The notes under the pieces are model-generated. The model had not been told where the DNA came from. It saw only the letters and a program-made list of their open reading frames with translations, and made no database searches. Below are positions 34,237 through 44,801 of a DNA stretch of 64,000 nt, in pieces; positions within the stretch are counted from its first letter, which is position 1, and every line of letters begins with the position of its first letter. The translations under genes and the position numbers were made by a program. Source of the stretch: Delphinus delphis (taxonomy: Eukaryota; Chordata; Mammalia; Artiodactyla; Delphinidae); assembly GCF_949987515.2 (NCBI RefSeq), contig NC_082692.2:93195488-93259487 (forward strand). Reading direction: 5' to 3'.

Positions 34237-34557
34237 TATGGTCTTTGCAGATGTAATCAAGTTAGGATGAGCTCATTAGAGCTGGTATTAATCCAATGAC
34301 TTGTGTCCTCGTAAGACAAGGGAAATTTGGGCACAGAGACACACAGAGGGAAGATGGCCTTGTGAAGATGGAGGCGAATATTGGAGTTACCTTGTCATAG
34401 AAACCTCAAGCCAAGGCACACCTTTGGCTGCTGCAAGTTGGAAGAAGCAAGGGAAGACCCTCCCCTCGAGGCGATAGAAGGATCATGGCCCTACCATCAC
34501 CTTGATTTCTCTCCTCTGGCCTCCAAAACTGTGAGAGAATAAATCTGCGTTATTTTA

Positions 34558-34880
34558 TTTATTTTTTAATAAATTTGTTTATTTTTGGCTGTGTTGGGTG
34601 TTGGTTGCTGTGTGTGAACTTTCTCTAGGTGTGGTGAGCGGGCTTCTCATTGCGGTGGCTTTTTTTGTTGTGGAGCATGGGCTCTAGGCACACGGGCTTA
34701 GTAGTTGTGGCGTGCAGACTCAGTAGTTGTGGCTTGCGGGTTCTAGAGCGCAGGCTCAGTAGTTGTGGCGCATGGGCTTAGTTGCTCCGCAGCATGTGGG
34801 ATCTTCCCTGACCAGGGCTCGGACCTGTGTTCCCTGCATTGGCAGGCGCATTCTTAACCACTGCGCCACCAGGGAAGCCC
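34558..34880 (-). mobile_element. CHR-type SINE, long form
   Basis: Inserted in the MaLR LTR. Target-site duplication AATCTGCGTTATTTTA (34542-34557) and AATCTGCGTTGTTTTA (34881-34896), with one mismatch. The body has a short internal loss compared with other long copies ('gtggtgagcgggcttctc'). Confidence 0.96.
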
Positions 34881-34984
34881 AATCTGCGTTGTTTTAGACC
34901 ACCAAGTTTTTTGGTACTTTGCTACAGCAGCTCTAGGAAGCTAAGACACCCTTCTTCCTGAAGTAGCATCCAGCCCTCTCCCCA

Positions 34985-35195
34985 GCCATGTTGGGGGCAT
35001 CCTCTTGCTCTTTTATTGTCTTCATAGCAGTTTATGAAATGCCTCATGGTCAATCAGAGGTTTCTATGTTTATTCATTTCATGTTTGGTCATTGGCCTCT
35101 CCATTTCAATTTTGTGTGTTTTCCCCACTGGAATATAAGCTCCTGGAGAGCAGGGGCCTTGTCTGTCTTTCTGTATTGTGCCTGCAAAACACATT
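34985..35195 (+). mobile_element. L2 LINE 3' end
   Basis: 'catagcagtttatgaaatgcc', 'ccccactggaatataagctcctggagagcaggggccttgtctgtc' and 'ttgtgcctgcaaaac' match the end of L2 in sense. Confidence 0.7.
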
Positions 35196-35199
35196 TGTC

Positions 35200-36435
35200 A
35201 TAACGGATGGGGAGTGAGAAGTATCAAACAGTGTGATGTATACTCATTTGGCCCTGCCGTGCACCCTGGCCCTCTGATCAGATGGCTGGACACCTGCCTT
35301 CGAACTGGGAGCAATGTTATTTTGTAAGCGGTGACTGTGGATACTTGAAAAGTGGATTCTGCACACTTTTATTCAGCACAGGGCACTGCAGAGCCTGGTG
35401 CCTTAGATCAAGGAGCTTAAGGTGTCAAGAATAAGGATTAAATTACATCCGAGGAAAGCAGTGCAAGAATCCTTTCTTATCTCTATCAACTGGAGCTTCT
35501 GTGTTACAAAAATGCCAGTGATTGAGACCAGCAGAGGCCTTTCTTCCCTTATCGCTGTCGTTGATTGGGATTTTCCTATGGTAGGATAAATACTAAGGGA
35601 GTTTCTTTGATAACCCCATTCTCACTCGATTCCTTAATTTCGAACCAGAGAACCTCCTTGCAATCTCTGCTCTCACAAGTAGAAATGAATTACCCTCTGT
35701 AGAAACAGGAGCAGATGTATACATGAGGTGTGACCATCAGACTTCTGACACGGTGCTGGCGTAAGAATGAGACAGAAATATTTTGGTGCGTTCTTTGGGC
35801 AAAGTTTTCTCTTCCTGAGCGTGATGTGATATATGGGAAGGGGAAGTAACAAGGGGATGGGACCAAGGGTTTTGATGTTCCACAATTAATACCCGGAAGC
35901 TGCATGGGAGTTTGGGTACATAGAACGGTCCTCCTTCTCAAGAATCCCTGATCACCAATGATCAGGCTGCATTTATCTAATAGGAAGTGACCCTCTTTTC
36001 TGCCCAGACTTTTCCCAGTTTCCCATCTGACTCAACCTAGTATAATCCCCTCTCTGAAGCTTGCCAAACTCGGGATGGCCTGAAGAGAAAGCTGTGTTGC
36101 TGACTGGGTGAGAGTATACAGAGTTTCTTTGATAGCACCCATTGAGATAGAAAATCAGTAGAAACTCTGATTGCCATTATATTGGCTTTAACATATGCTA
36201 TTTCTTTAATAAGATCTATAAAACATATCAACATGCACAAGTTACTGTTAATTATCATCTGAGTAATAATACCTGGTTCATAGCAGGTGCTTTATAATTA
36301 TTTTTTGGATGCATGAGTGGTGAGGTCCGTGATCATTGCATTCTTGGGGTTGGTTACATTCTTGGCTGCTCTAAAAAGGGCACTGATTTTGTACTGATGT
36401 CATCCCACTTTGGAACTCATTCCCTTTGGTAATGA
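35200..36435. other. Stretch without recognised genes
   Basis: Mostly unique. A MIR/L2-like tail, 'aatacctggttcatagcaggtgctttataatta', is at 36266-36300. Confidence 0.45.
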
Positions 36436-36449
36436 ATGGGGCATATTTA

Positions 36450-36750
36450 TTTATTATTATTATTTTAATTTATTTATTTATTTTTGGTTGTGTTGGGTCT
36501 TCATTTCTGTGCGAGGGCTTTCTCCAGTTGCGGAGAGTGGGGGTCACTCTTCATCGCGGTGCGCGGGCCTCTCACTGTTACAGCCTCTCCCATTGCAGAG
36601 CACAGGCTACAGACGCGCAGGCTCAGTAGTTGTGGCTCACGGGCTTAGTTGCTCCACGGCATGTGGGATCTTCCCAGACCAGGGCTCGAACCCATGTCCC
36701 CTGCATTGGCAGGCAGATTCTCAACCACTGCACCACCAGGGAAGCCCCAG
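36450..36750 (-). mobile_element. CHR-type SINE, hybrid form
   Basis: Perfect 13-bp target-site duplication TGGGGCATATTTA at 36437-36449 and 36751-36763. From the tail it has the long-form block ('ttgtgttgggtcttcatttctgtgcgagggctttctcc'), then the short-form block ('gcgcgggcctctcactgttacagcctctcccattgcagagcac'), then the common head. The 121-codon plus frame is SINE sequence. Confidence 0.95.
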
Positions 36751-36929
36751 TGGGGCATATTTAAAGGGCAGCTAACCCAGGGCAAAGAGAGGGACAAAGC
36801 GCCCTGGGCCTCCAGGAGTCAGCCTGTGTTCTTTCAGTTCTATGGTCTGTCAGGTGAGCCAAAGGTGAGAAACAAGCCACCTTCTTACAAGCCATTCTCT
36901 AGGGAGAAGTTAAAGTCGGACTTTAATAT

Positions 36930-37080
36930 GTCCGGTCATGTCCCTCACCGATCAAACCACCCAGTGGTTTTCCGACTCACTTGAAATAAGACTAATGTCC
37001 TTACCTTCTTCTGTAACCTATATGATCTGCCTGGTGCCTAGTTCGCCATTCTCATTTCTGACCCTTTCCTTTTCTCTGCA
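36930..37080 (+). repeat. L2-like remnant
   Basis: 'caccgatcaaaccacccagtggttttccgactcac', 'aaataagactaatgtccttacc' and 'tatatgatctgcctggtgcc' match an internal part of the L2 3' region. Confidence 0.6.
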
Positions 37081-37366
37081 CCAGGAACACTCGTATTCCT
37101 CTGTTTCATGAACCATAAGCTTACTGTGTTACAGCTCTTGTACCTGCTGTTTTGTAAGCATGTTACTGGCGTGTCATTGGAAGGTTGTAAGCGAGAGAGG
37201 GCCATGATTTGTATCATGAACGGATGAATGAAGTTGCAGTGACTAGAGGTGGCTGGGAGTAGTAGAGGCATAGCCCTTCCAGCCCTTGTGTTATGGTACA
37301 TTTTCACTTAAAACACCCAAAAGTCACTATTTATTAAATCAATCCCTTCAAAGGTGACTGAGCCTT

Positions 37367-37667
37367 TTTTCTTAAATTTATTTCTGGCTGCATTTGGGTC
37401 TTCGTTGCTGAGCGTGGGCTTTCTCTATTTGCTGCGAGCGGGGGCTACTCTTCATTGTTGTGCACGGGCTTCTCGTGGTGATTTCTCTTGCTGTGGAGCA
37501 CGGGTTCTACGCGCACAGGCTTCAGTAGTTGTGGCTCACGAGCTCTAGAGCGCAGGCTCAGTAGTTGTGGCACATGGGCTTAGTTGCTCTACAGCATGTG
37601 GGATCTCGAACCCGTGTCCCCTGCTTTGGCAGGTGGATTCTTAACCACTGTGCCACCAGGGAAGTCC
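37367..37667 (-). mobile_element. CHR-type SINE, long form (diverged, with a gap)
   Basis: Head at the right, long body at the left. The segment normally between 'catgtgggatct' and 'cgaacccgtgtcc' is shortened at about 37605. Flanks GGTGACTGAGCCTT (37353-37366) and GGTGCTTGAGTCTT (37668-37681) match at 11 of 14 positions, so it is an older copy. Confidence 0.92.
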
Positions 37668-37689
37668 GGTGCTTGAGTCTTCAATTAGG

Positions 37690-37905
37690 GTATGGAAAAC
37701 AGAAGGGGATTTGGGTGAGGCCAGAAACAGAGGGGATATGAGTCCAAATTGTGAAAGGCCATTTAGACTACACCAAGAAATTGGGATTTATCCTTCTAGG
37801 TTAGTCCTTCTAGGTTAGCTTTGACTTTTAGGAAGACAGCTCTGGTGAGAGAATAGAAGATCGATGTGAACGGGAAGAACCTGGTTTTGTCAGAAAGGTA
37901 GGTTG
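37690..37905 (+). repeat. Possible old interspersed repeat with a 14-bp tandem duplication
   Basis: 'attgtgaaaggccatttagac', 'aaattgggatttatccttc' and 'aggaagacagctctggtgag' recall the unassigned repeat near 5110. 'tccttctaggttag' is repeated head-to-tail at 37791-37804 and 37805-37818. Confidence 0.4.
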
Positions 37906-37909
37906 TCTG

Positions 37910-38765
37910 AGGTTGCCAACTGCAGAGTGGTAGCCTGGGGCACCTGGGCTGATGATTGTGGAAGAAAAAATGCCAATGGATTCGCAACATCTGTCATCTG
38001 AGTGGGATGGAGGTGGTGACGTACATCCTATGTATTCAAGGACACTGATCAAGCTATAGCCAGTAAGGAATTTTCAAATACCCCCGCCCCCGCTGCTACC
38101 CTTTACTTTTCTTTGCAAAAAAGAGAAATTCTCAGTGACTTGTATCTTCCTTATTATGTCTGTATTTACTATCACCACAATTATCTAATTACTTATTGAC
38201 AATAGACTAGAATAAGTCACATTTTATTATGGCTTCCTTTATATATCAATGAAACAATTTAACACTATTTGATCCAATAATAATGTAATGTAATTTTTTA
38301 GAAGTAGGAAATTCCTGGTGGGAAATGTCTTCCTGAGAGGGTTCTGGAAAACAAATACTCCATGGTATTCCCTGTGGTCACAGCCATCTCAGGCCCCCTG
38401 CTCTTTGGTCTTGGCTTATAAACTTCCATCTCATTTCTCTGAGCTCACGTTTTAAGGCTTAATAATAAAGTGTTAGCTTGAACTGCCTCTTTGTAGCTTT
38501 TCTATTCTTTGTATATGGGTGAATAGATTAATTTATAGTGCTATTAATCTGTCACCCTTCAGCAGCCATAAATTCAATTTCCAACATTAACTTGTGACTC
38601 CTGAGGGAACAGGGTAGATCTCAGGCCACAAATAATGTTATTAAAGTTGGAGATGAATGTGTGAATGCATGTGAGGGACAAAATTAACGCATGGAATTTT
38701 AGAAATGACTGTTTTTAAATGGACAGCCCATGAGTACTCTCTTCACATTGATACATTTAAGAAAA
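37910..38765. other. Stretch without recognised genes
   Basis: Nothing recognised. Confidence 0.5.
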
Positions 38766-38769
38766 GCAG

Positions 38770-39210
38770 TGCAAGCAGATGCAAGATCGGACCCTTACCA
38801 ACTTTGGAACTTTGTCTCTTGTCTGGAGCCAGCTTTTACTTTACGGTCCTGAGATCCTCAATTCGGTTGACAGTTGCTTTGAAGGTACCATGCTGTTTCA
38901 AAATTATGTTTCCATTCACGCTGTTGCCTCTCTCTGGCATGATTTTCTCACCCCCTTGGCACACTTATCGCTTTGCAAAGCCCAGTTCATTTGCCATTTT
39001 GGGGCAGCGTTTCTCGATGACCCTCTTTCTTCTTTCCTTCCTCTACCTTAAACGTTCTTCCATTTTTCTCTGATCCTGCTTGCTGGTCATTTTTTGTTTA
39101 TGCAACTGTCTTCCCTACTTGACTGTCAGCTTCCTGGGACACGCATTATATTCTCTTGTGGTATTCTGCTGTGTAGTGGGAGATCAATAAATACGTGCTG
39201 CATTGATTGG
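38770..39210 (+). repeat. Probable L2 LINE 3' part
   Basis: 'gttgcctctctctggcatgattttctcacccccttggcac' and 'cccagttcatttgcc', then 'cttgactgtcagcttcctgggac' and 'agtgggagatcaataaatacg', follow the L2 layout. The plus frames here (up to 122 codons) come from this pyrimidine-rich strand. Confidence 0.55.
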
Positions 39211-39214
39211 AAAG

Positions 39215-39810
39215 CCAAGGTCGCAGGTGTCGCAGAAGACTCTTAGCCATCTGAGTAAACAGTGAAAAACATTGGAATTAGCACCACCTTCTCAGCCTTC
39301 TGATGCCAGAGGCATGAAAGACCTCAATATGAAGAGGTTTTTAACTCGAGATGTTCCAGGGGAGTCCCTTTCCTCTTAATTTATGTTTGGCTGATTTTAA
39401 AAAAGCACAGTTGCTTCTGAAGTGGAAGAGTAGATCAGGGGTGTGTCACTCGCTTACGGAAACGTCTTTCTCTTCCTAAGTGCCTGGGCATATGGGCGCT
39501 CTTTGCTTCTCATTGCGGTGGCAGCCCAGGGTCAGAGGGTGTGATTTCTGATGCTCTTTGTGTAGCCTCCAGCGGATCACATGCTGCTTGCTCTTCCTGG
39601 CAATGTTTTATTCATTAGAGTGTTGCCAAATGGAAATTATCCTTTGACTGTTAACGCGCTGTACTAACGTGAACCTCTGTACAAAAAGTAAGAGCCCAAA
39701 CTAAGGAGTGGGGATTGAGTGATTTATTTTTCCTTTCCTGACTTCAAAATGAGACTGGGGCAAAACTTCTGTTTAGGGACGCTTCCCTGTAATCAGAGAG
39801 TGCTTCTGTG
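39215..39810. other. Stretch without recognised genes
   Basis: Nothing recognised. Confidence 0.5.
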
Positions 39811-39814
39811 GTCA

Positions 39815-40045
39815 CCCCGTATAAAGTAGCACCCCATCCCTCTTCACCCCTTTACTCTGCTTGAGTTTTCTTTGTAACTCTTATTACCACCTGGCATGTG
39901 TGTTTATCGTCAGTCATCTTTTACCAGAATGTAAAAAAAACCAAACAAAAAACCATGAGAGCAAGGAATTTATTCACCGCTGTAGCTGAGCTCCTGGAAC
40001 CATGCATGGCACAGAGTATGTGCTTAGTAAATACATGCCAATTCA
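39815..40045 (+). repeat. L2 LINE 3' end
   Basis: 'ctttgtaactcttattaccacctggcatg', 'aggaatttattcaccgctg' and 'tgcatggcacagagtatgtgcttagtaaatac' match sense L2. An A-rich stretch interrupts it at about 39932-39955. Confidence 0.65.
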
Positions 40046-40049
40046 ATGG

Positions 40050-40235
40050 AGGATTGTACTTACCACCACTATTCATAGAGTCCTTACCACGTGTGGGGCA
40101 AAGTGGTGAATATTTGTGATACATTATTTCATGTCTTTCTCACACCATCCAACCAGTAGGGTGTAGTGCCATTTCCACTTACCCTGGAGGAAGTGAAGCT
40201 TAGAGAGATCTAGTGAGTTACCTGAGGTTTCACTT
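40050..40235 (-). repeat. MIR SINE (antisense)
   Basis: 'tccttaccacgtgtggggcaaag', 'catgtctttctcacaccatccaacc', 'gccatttccacttaccctggagg' and 'gttacctgaggtttcac' follow antisense MIR order. Confidence 0.65.
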
Positions 40236-40244
40236 CTTCCAGGT

Positions 40245-40922
40245 TTGTTGCTCCCCCTAGTTTTTGGCACAGACGTTTCCCAGTTGTACCATTGCAAGAG
40301 TCTCCAGACTGGCCTTCATTGCAGCCACTTTTGCTCCTACGGTCTATTCCTCATGCAGCAGCCACGGGGATCTTGTGACAGGAAATCAGTCATGCTGCCT
40401 ACCCCCCCATCCCCGTCCTGCTTAGCATCTTCCAACTGGCTTCCTGTTGCAATTGGAACAGAATCAGAATTCCTTACCATGGCCTGCGGACCCTAGAGGA
40501 TCTGTCCCTGTTGTTTTCTCTGTCACCTCCCTTCACACTCCCGCTTGCTCATAGGAAGACACACTGGCATTCTTCCCGTTCTCACAAATACCTACCTAGT
40601 TCTGGCCACCGGACCTTTGCATATGTTCTTCCACCGGGTATTTAATGGATGGCTTCTCCTTCTCACTCACATCTCTGCCTAACTGTCCCTTCCCTTAGAG
40701 AGGCTATTTCTCTCTGATGCCCCTGTTCTCTCTTTCATGCTATTTTATTATCCTCATGGCATGAACCCACTTCCTGAGATTATCCTGAAGTTATTTGTTT
40801 CTTTAAGTAAATCCCTTTCCACTGGGGACTTTTTACTTGTGTCCTGCTATATCCTCACTCTCAAAATGATGTCTGAGTTTTGGTAGGTGCACATCAAATA
40901 CTTGTTGAATGAATGAATGAAC
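40245..40922 (+). mobile_element. L2 LINE, the longest copy in the window
   Basis: About 680 bp of sense L2: 'gtctccagactggccttcattgc', 'cagtcatgctgcc', 'ccaactggcttcctgttgc', 'attccttaccatggcctgcggaccctagaggatctg', 'cggacctttgcatatgttcttcc', 'cttgtgtcctgctatatcc', ending 'caaatacttgttgaatgaatgaatga'. Old and non-coding. Confidence 0.85.
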
Positions 40923-40929
40923 CCCTTGT

Positions 40930-42450
40930 AAATTATGGTTTACTTTGCCACAAGGAATTTGTATTCATAATACGAACACAGAGGACCACATCAGGAGAAG
41001 GAATTCCAAACCTCATATGCCCACTGCAAGGTGTACACATCAGAAACAAAACAAGTTGGTAGCTGGATTTGGTCCTAGGCCAGCCAGCTGGAGTCTCCAT
41101 TTTAAAAACACTTCTTCTTCTGATTTTATAATTAAGTATTTTTTTTTAGCCAGTGAATATTTTTTGAGTGTGTGGGTTTCCTTTATATACACAGTTGCTC
41201 AGTGTCTATTAACTTAGGATTTTTGCACTCAACAAATCAAATCAACACACATGTGTAAAGAAGTTGGCTGGGATTTTTTTTTTAAGTGGAGAGATTCCTA
41301 ATTCCTGTTTTGTTTCCTTCCTTCGCCTAAGGACTTCTAAGTAATGCAGTGTGGTTAATTAGAGTGAGAGATAAATTGTTTGCTATTTTGTTACTTTCTC
41401 ATTAGATTGTGAATGACAGCTGCAAAGTCCCAAAGTCCCTGTTTTCTTAGTATTATTTTTGGATCCCCTACACAGGTGTTCTTGTAGAACTATATTCAAA
41501 GAGAATATTTGGAAGTACTACCTTGCGCTGCTTAAAAGAGGCTGTGATGTACCTAATTATTTCTAACAATAAAATTATTTTAGGAGCATGTCTGTTGAAA
41601 AGAAGACTACATTACCCATTATCCAGTGATAAATTAGAAGAGAGAACATATATCCTAGAAATGATAACGGTAAATTTGTTCTCTGGGGGGAATTTTGGAA
41701 TATATTTATTTTTGTGCTTCATGGGTACCCAGTGTAGAAATTTTTAAAAGATTGGTTACAGCTGAAGTTTGTAATGACAAATTCACATCTGGCAAGATTT
41801 ATAGTAGATTAACCTGGCTCTGAATCCAGACGATTTGAAAGTGAAATTCGGTAGTTCTTGCTGGCACGAATTAATCTCAGCCGGGGGTCACAGTGGCCGT
41901 GCAAGAGTCTTTGGCGCTGCGAATCAACACAGGCCGCAGGCTAGGCATCGGTTCTCTAGTAAACAACTCCCAACCCCTGTGCAAATAACTGGTTCTAGCA
42001 AGAGACTTCTGAGGTCCAGTGGGAGTTACTGACCTTGTATAGACTTGTGTCCCAGGTAGTATTTTAAATTTAGTTCGGTCTGAGCATAACTGGGTTCTAA
42101 TATCTAAGGGCTGTTGAGTAGCCTGCATGAAATGGCATGGGATGTCAGACCTTTAGCCCAGCGACAGGCTGTATGTATATCAGCCAACCCTCTCTCACTG
42201 CCTCTTTTCTGCCTCAAGGTTTAGAGACTGGGACTGAAGAGATGAAATTAGACGGGCCTTTCACTCCCTGAGTTCTCTTGGCTGTAAAGTTAAGGCACAG
42301 TGACAGGTGGGAGAAACCTTTTGGAGTGTACATCTCTCTTCCTGGCAAGTCTTCAGTTTTATGATATGTTCCTTTTAGCATCTTTCAATATGTTAGTAAA
42401 CCATTTGGTACACTCTGGGCATCCAGACTTAGTGCCAGGGAATAGAAGGG
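40930..42450. other. Stretch without recognised genes
   Basis: Mostly unique. Minus- and plus-strand frames of 65-90 codons show no family. Confidence 0.5.
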
Positions 42451-42455
42451 TTGAG

Positions 42456-42568
42456 ATCTATATGTATGTATCTATTTCTATATCCGTATCTATCTATGTC
42501 TGTGTATCCATAGCTGTATTCTTATCTGTGTGTATATAACTGTATCTATATCTCTGTATCTATATATT
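42456..42568. repeat. Degenerate (TATC)n microsatellite
   Basis: Imperfect TATC/TGTA repeats over about 110 bp ('tatctatgtctgtgtatcc', 'gtatctatatctctg'). Confidence 0.8.
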
Positions 42569-42639
42569 TTTGAATATCTAGTTCCTCATCCAAGAGTGCT
42601 GTCTGATGAGCCGCTCCTCCGTTGAGCCTTGACTTAATG

Positions 42640-42775
42640 GTCAGTCCTTCGCCACCTGTATTAGCATCACCTTAGGAATGTGTGAACTGTGCAGAGTCTG
42701 GAGCCCTGTCTCAGACTCGCTGAGTTGGAATCTCCATGGGAGAAGGCTTGGGAGTCTGCGCGCTGGGAGCAAGTA
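42640..42775 (+). repeat. MER5-like hAT remnant
   Basis: 'ctgtattagcatcaccttaggaatgtgtgaactg', 'ggagccctgtctcagactcgctgagttggaatctcc' keep the order of MER5/Charlie-type elements. The ends are worn. Confidence 0.5.
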
Positions 42776-42880
42776 TACATGCTGGAGTTTATCTTCCTTC
42801 CACTGAGTTCTCATCGTCTCCTTCATTGGAGACTAGCCCACAGCGGATGAGGCTCTATCCTCTTTACATTTTCAGTGAGT

Positions 42881-42926
42881 CGTACGCGGCTAATGACGTT
42901 GTCGACTGAATGAACGCATGAGAGCG
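42881..42926. other. CpG-dense patch outside any recognised repeat
   Basis: Seven CpG dinucleotides in 46 bp, with short words CGTACGCGG, TGACGTT, GTCGAC, AACGCA and AGCGTT. TGACGTT is a CRE-like core. The surroundings are CpG-poor, as normal for mammals. No function is shown. Confidence 0.6.
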
Positions 42927-43099
42927 TTTCTAGTTCATTTGCTTCTATCACTGACCCTGGGATATGATATATTGAGATGACGCTTCTTTGGTTTTAAACA
43001 GCAATATAGCCTAGGGGAGGAGAGTAAAAGCAAGACTCTTTAGGAAAGACAGTTGAGGTCTGAAAACATGACACATGAAATGGGCTGGCCGTTTTTCCT

Positions 43100-43190
43100 T
43101 TCAGCACAGTTAGGTGAAATGACAGTGTCCGGCACATAGTAGATCTTTCATAAATATTTGCTGAATAAATAAATAACTGAATTGATAGAG
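43100..43190 (+). repeat. L2/MIR-like tail
   Basis: 'gacagtgtccggcacatagtagatctttcataaatatttgctgaataaat' is the typical end of an old mammalian LINE/SINE. Confidence 0.55.
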
Positions 43191-43267
43191 GACTCCTGAT
43201 ATTAAGAGGTCGTTCACTGGGGTTAATGAGGGGATGTTAAGGTTCTAGCACTTTCTTAGGGGACGTG

Positions 43268-43625
43268 GCACTAGGGCTGAATGTTTGTATCTTTCTCAAA
43301 TTCTTACGTTGAAGACTTCAATATAATGGTATTTGGAGATAGGGGTATTTGAGAGGTAATTAGCTTTAGCGGGGAGGGGACCCATGATAGGATTAGTGCC
43401 TTTATAGAAGGAGATAGATAGGAGAGAGAGATTCTCTCTCTCTCTACTATTTGAGGATATGGCAATAAGACATCTACTTGCAAACCAGAAAGAGAGCCCT
43501 CATAAGTAACCAAATGTGCCAGCACCTTGATCTTGGACCTGAAGCCTCCAGAGCCATGAGAAATGCATATCTGTTGCTTAAGCCACACAGTCTGTGATAT
43601 TTTATTATAGTACCCTGAGGTGACA
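43268..43625 (+). mobile_element. MLT1-like MaLR solo LTR
   Basis: 'agggctgaatgtttgtatc', 'aatggtatttggagataggggtatttgagaggtaattag', 'cccatgataggattagtgcc', 'gagagccctcataagtaac', 'caccttgatcttggacctg' and 'gcttaagccacacagtctgtg'. This is complete MLT1 order over about 355 bp. No internal region, no coding capacity. A CT/GA-rich patch at about 43417-43445 is internal to it. Confidence 0.85.
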
Positions 43626-43995
43626 CATGGTCATGTGTAAGGAAGGGCTTCTGGTCAGGGTGTGTGTCTATCTGCCTCCTTACTGAAACTTCTGAGCCTA
43701 GGATAATCCCTGTCTTATACAAGGGGCTACATAAATGTTTATTGAGTTATGGAATGCCCAAAGGACAACAGCAATTGGGAGGATTTCTAGATCAGAAGAA
43801 AAACAGGGACAATCTCTAGGTCCATCCACGTCACTGCAAATGGCGTTATTTCATTCTTTTTTATGGCTGAGTAATATTCCATTGTATATATGTACCGCAT
43901 CTTCTTTATCCATTCATCCTTCCATGGACATTTAGGTTGCTTCCATGTCCTGACTATTGTAAACAGTGCTGCAATGGACAGTGGGGTACATGTAT

Positions 43996-44801
43996 CTTTT
44001 CTTTTTTAAAAAAACATCTTTATTGGAGTATAATTGCTTTACAATGGTGTGTTAGTTTCTGCTTTATAACAAAGTGAATCAGCTATACGTATACGTATAT
44101 CCTCATATCTCCTCCCTCTTGCGTCTCCCTCCCTCCCACCCTCCGTATCCCACCCCTCTAGGTGGACACAAAGCACCGAGCTGATCTCCCTGTGCTATGT
44201 GGCTGCTTCCCAGTAGCTATCTATTTTACATTTGGTAATGTATATATGTCCATGCCACTCTCTCACTTCGTCCCAGCTTACCCTTCCCTTTCCCCTTGTC
44301 CTCAAGTCCATTCTCTATGTCTGTGTTTTTATTCCTGTCCTACCCTGAGGTTCTTCAGAACCTTTTTTTTTTTTTTAAAGATTCCATATATATTTGTTAG
44401 CATATGGTATTTGTGTTTCTCTTTCTGACTTACTTCACTCTGTATGACAGACTCTAGGTCCACCCACCTCACTACAAATAAGTCAATTTCATTTCTTTTT
44501 ATGGCTGAGTAATATTCCATTGTATATATGTGCCACATCTTCTTTATCCATTCATCTGTCGATGGACACTTAGGTTGTTTCCATGTCCTGGCTATGGTAA
44601 ATAGAGCTGCAATGAACATTGTGGTACATGACTTTTTTTGAATTATGGTTTTCTCAGGGTATATGCCCAGTAGTGGGATTGCTGGGTTGTATGGTGGTTC
44701 TATGTTTAGTTTTTTAAGGAACCTCCATACTGTTCTCCATAGTGGTTGTATAAATTTACACCCCACCAGCAGTGCAAGAGGGTTCCCTTTTCTCCATATG
44801 A
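43996..44801 (-). mobile_element. Young L1 3' end nested inside the inverted arm
   Basis: T-run tail side at about 44005, then antisense L1 3'UTR ('tctttattggagtataattgc') and ORF2 C-terminus. Perfect 11-bp target-site duplication GGTACATGTAT at 43985-43995 and 44802-44812. About 806 bp, 5'-truncated. Its identity to the expected L1 looks higher than for any other L1 here. Confidence 0.9.
44329..44801 (-). pseudogene. L1 ORF2 C-terminal fragment with an open frame
   Basis: The minus frame is open over the whole ORF2 part of the young L1. It includes [28 protein letters not shown], the [21 protein letters not shown] motif and a C-terminal DLESVIQSEVSQKEK. A Lys-run from an A-tract sits near its end. 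It has no endonuclease or reverse transcriptase domain, so it is non-functional. The lack of stops over about 150 codons fits a recent insertion. The nominal start at 44808 lies in flanking sequence. Confidence 0.82.

Larger units (their letters stand above)
33811..34948 (+). mobile_element. MaLR (MLT1/MST-like) solo LTR with two later insertions
   Basis: The LTR pieces are 33811-33915 ('gggttgaattgtgatcctgtc', 'gtccta acctctgg', 'tttatttggaaata'), 34239-34541 ('gtctttgcagatgtaatcaagttagg', 'ccttgatttctctcctctggcctcc', 'gtgagagaataaat') and 34897-34948 ('accaccaagttttttgg', 'ggaagctaagaca'). Together they give roughly 480 bp in correct order. No internal retroviral sequence is present, so this is a solo LTR with no coding capacity. 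Confidence 0.8.

Noticed and set aside
44162..44428. 88-codon plus frame with transmembrane-like hydrophobicity
   Set aside because: It is the antisense strand of an L1 3'UTR.
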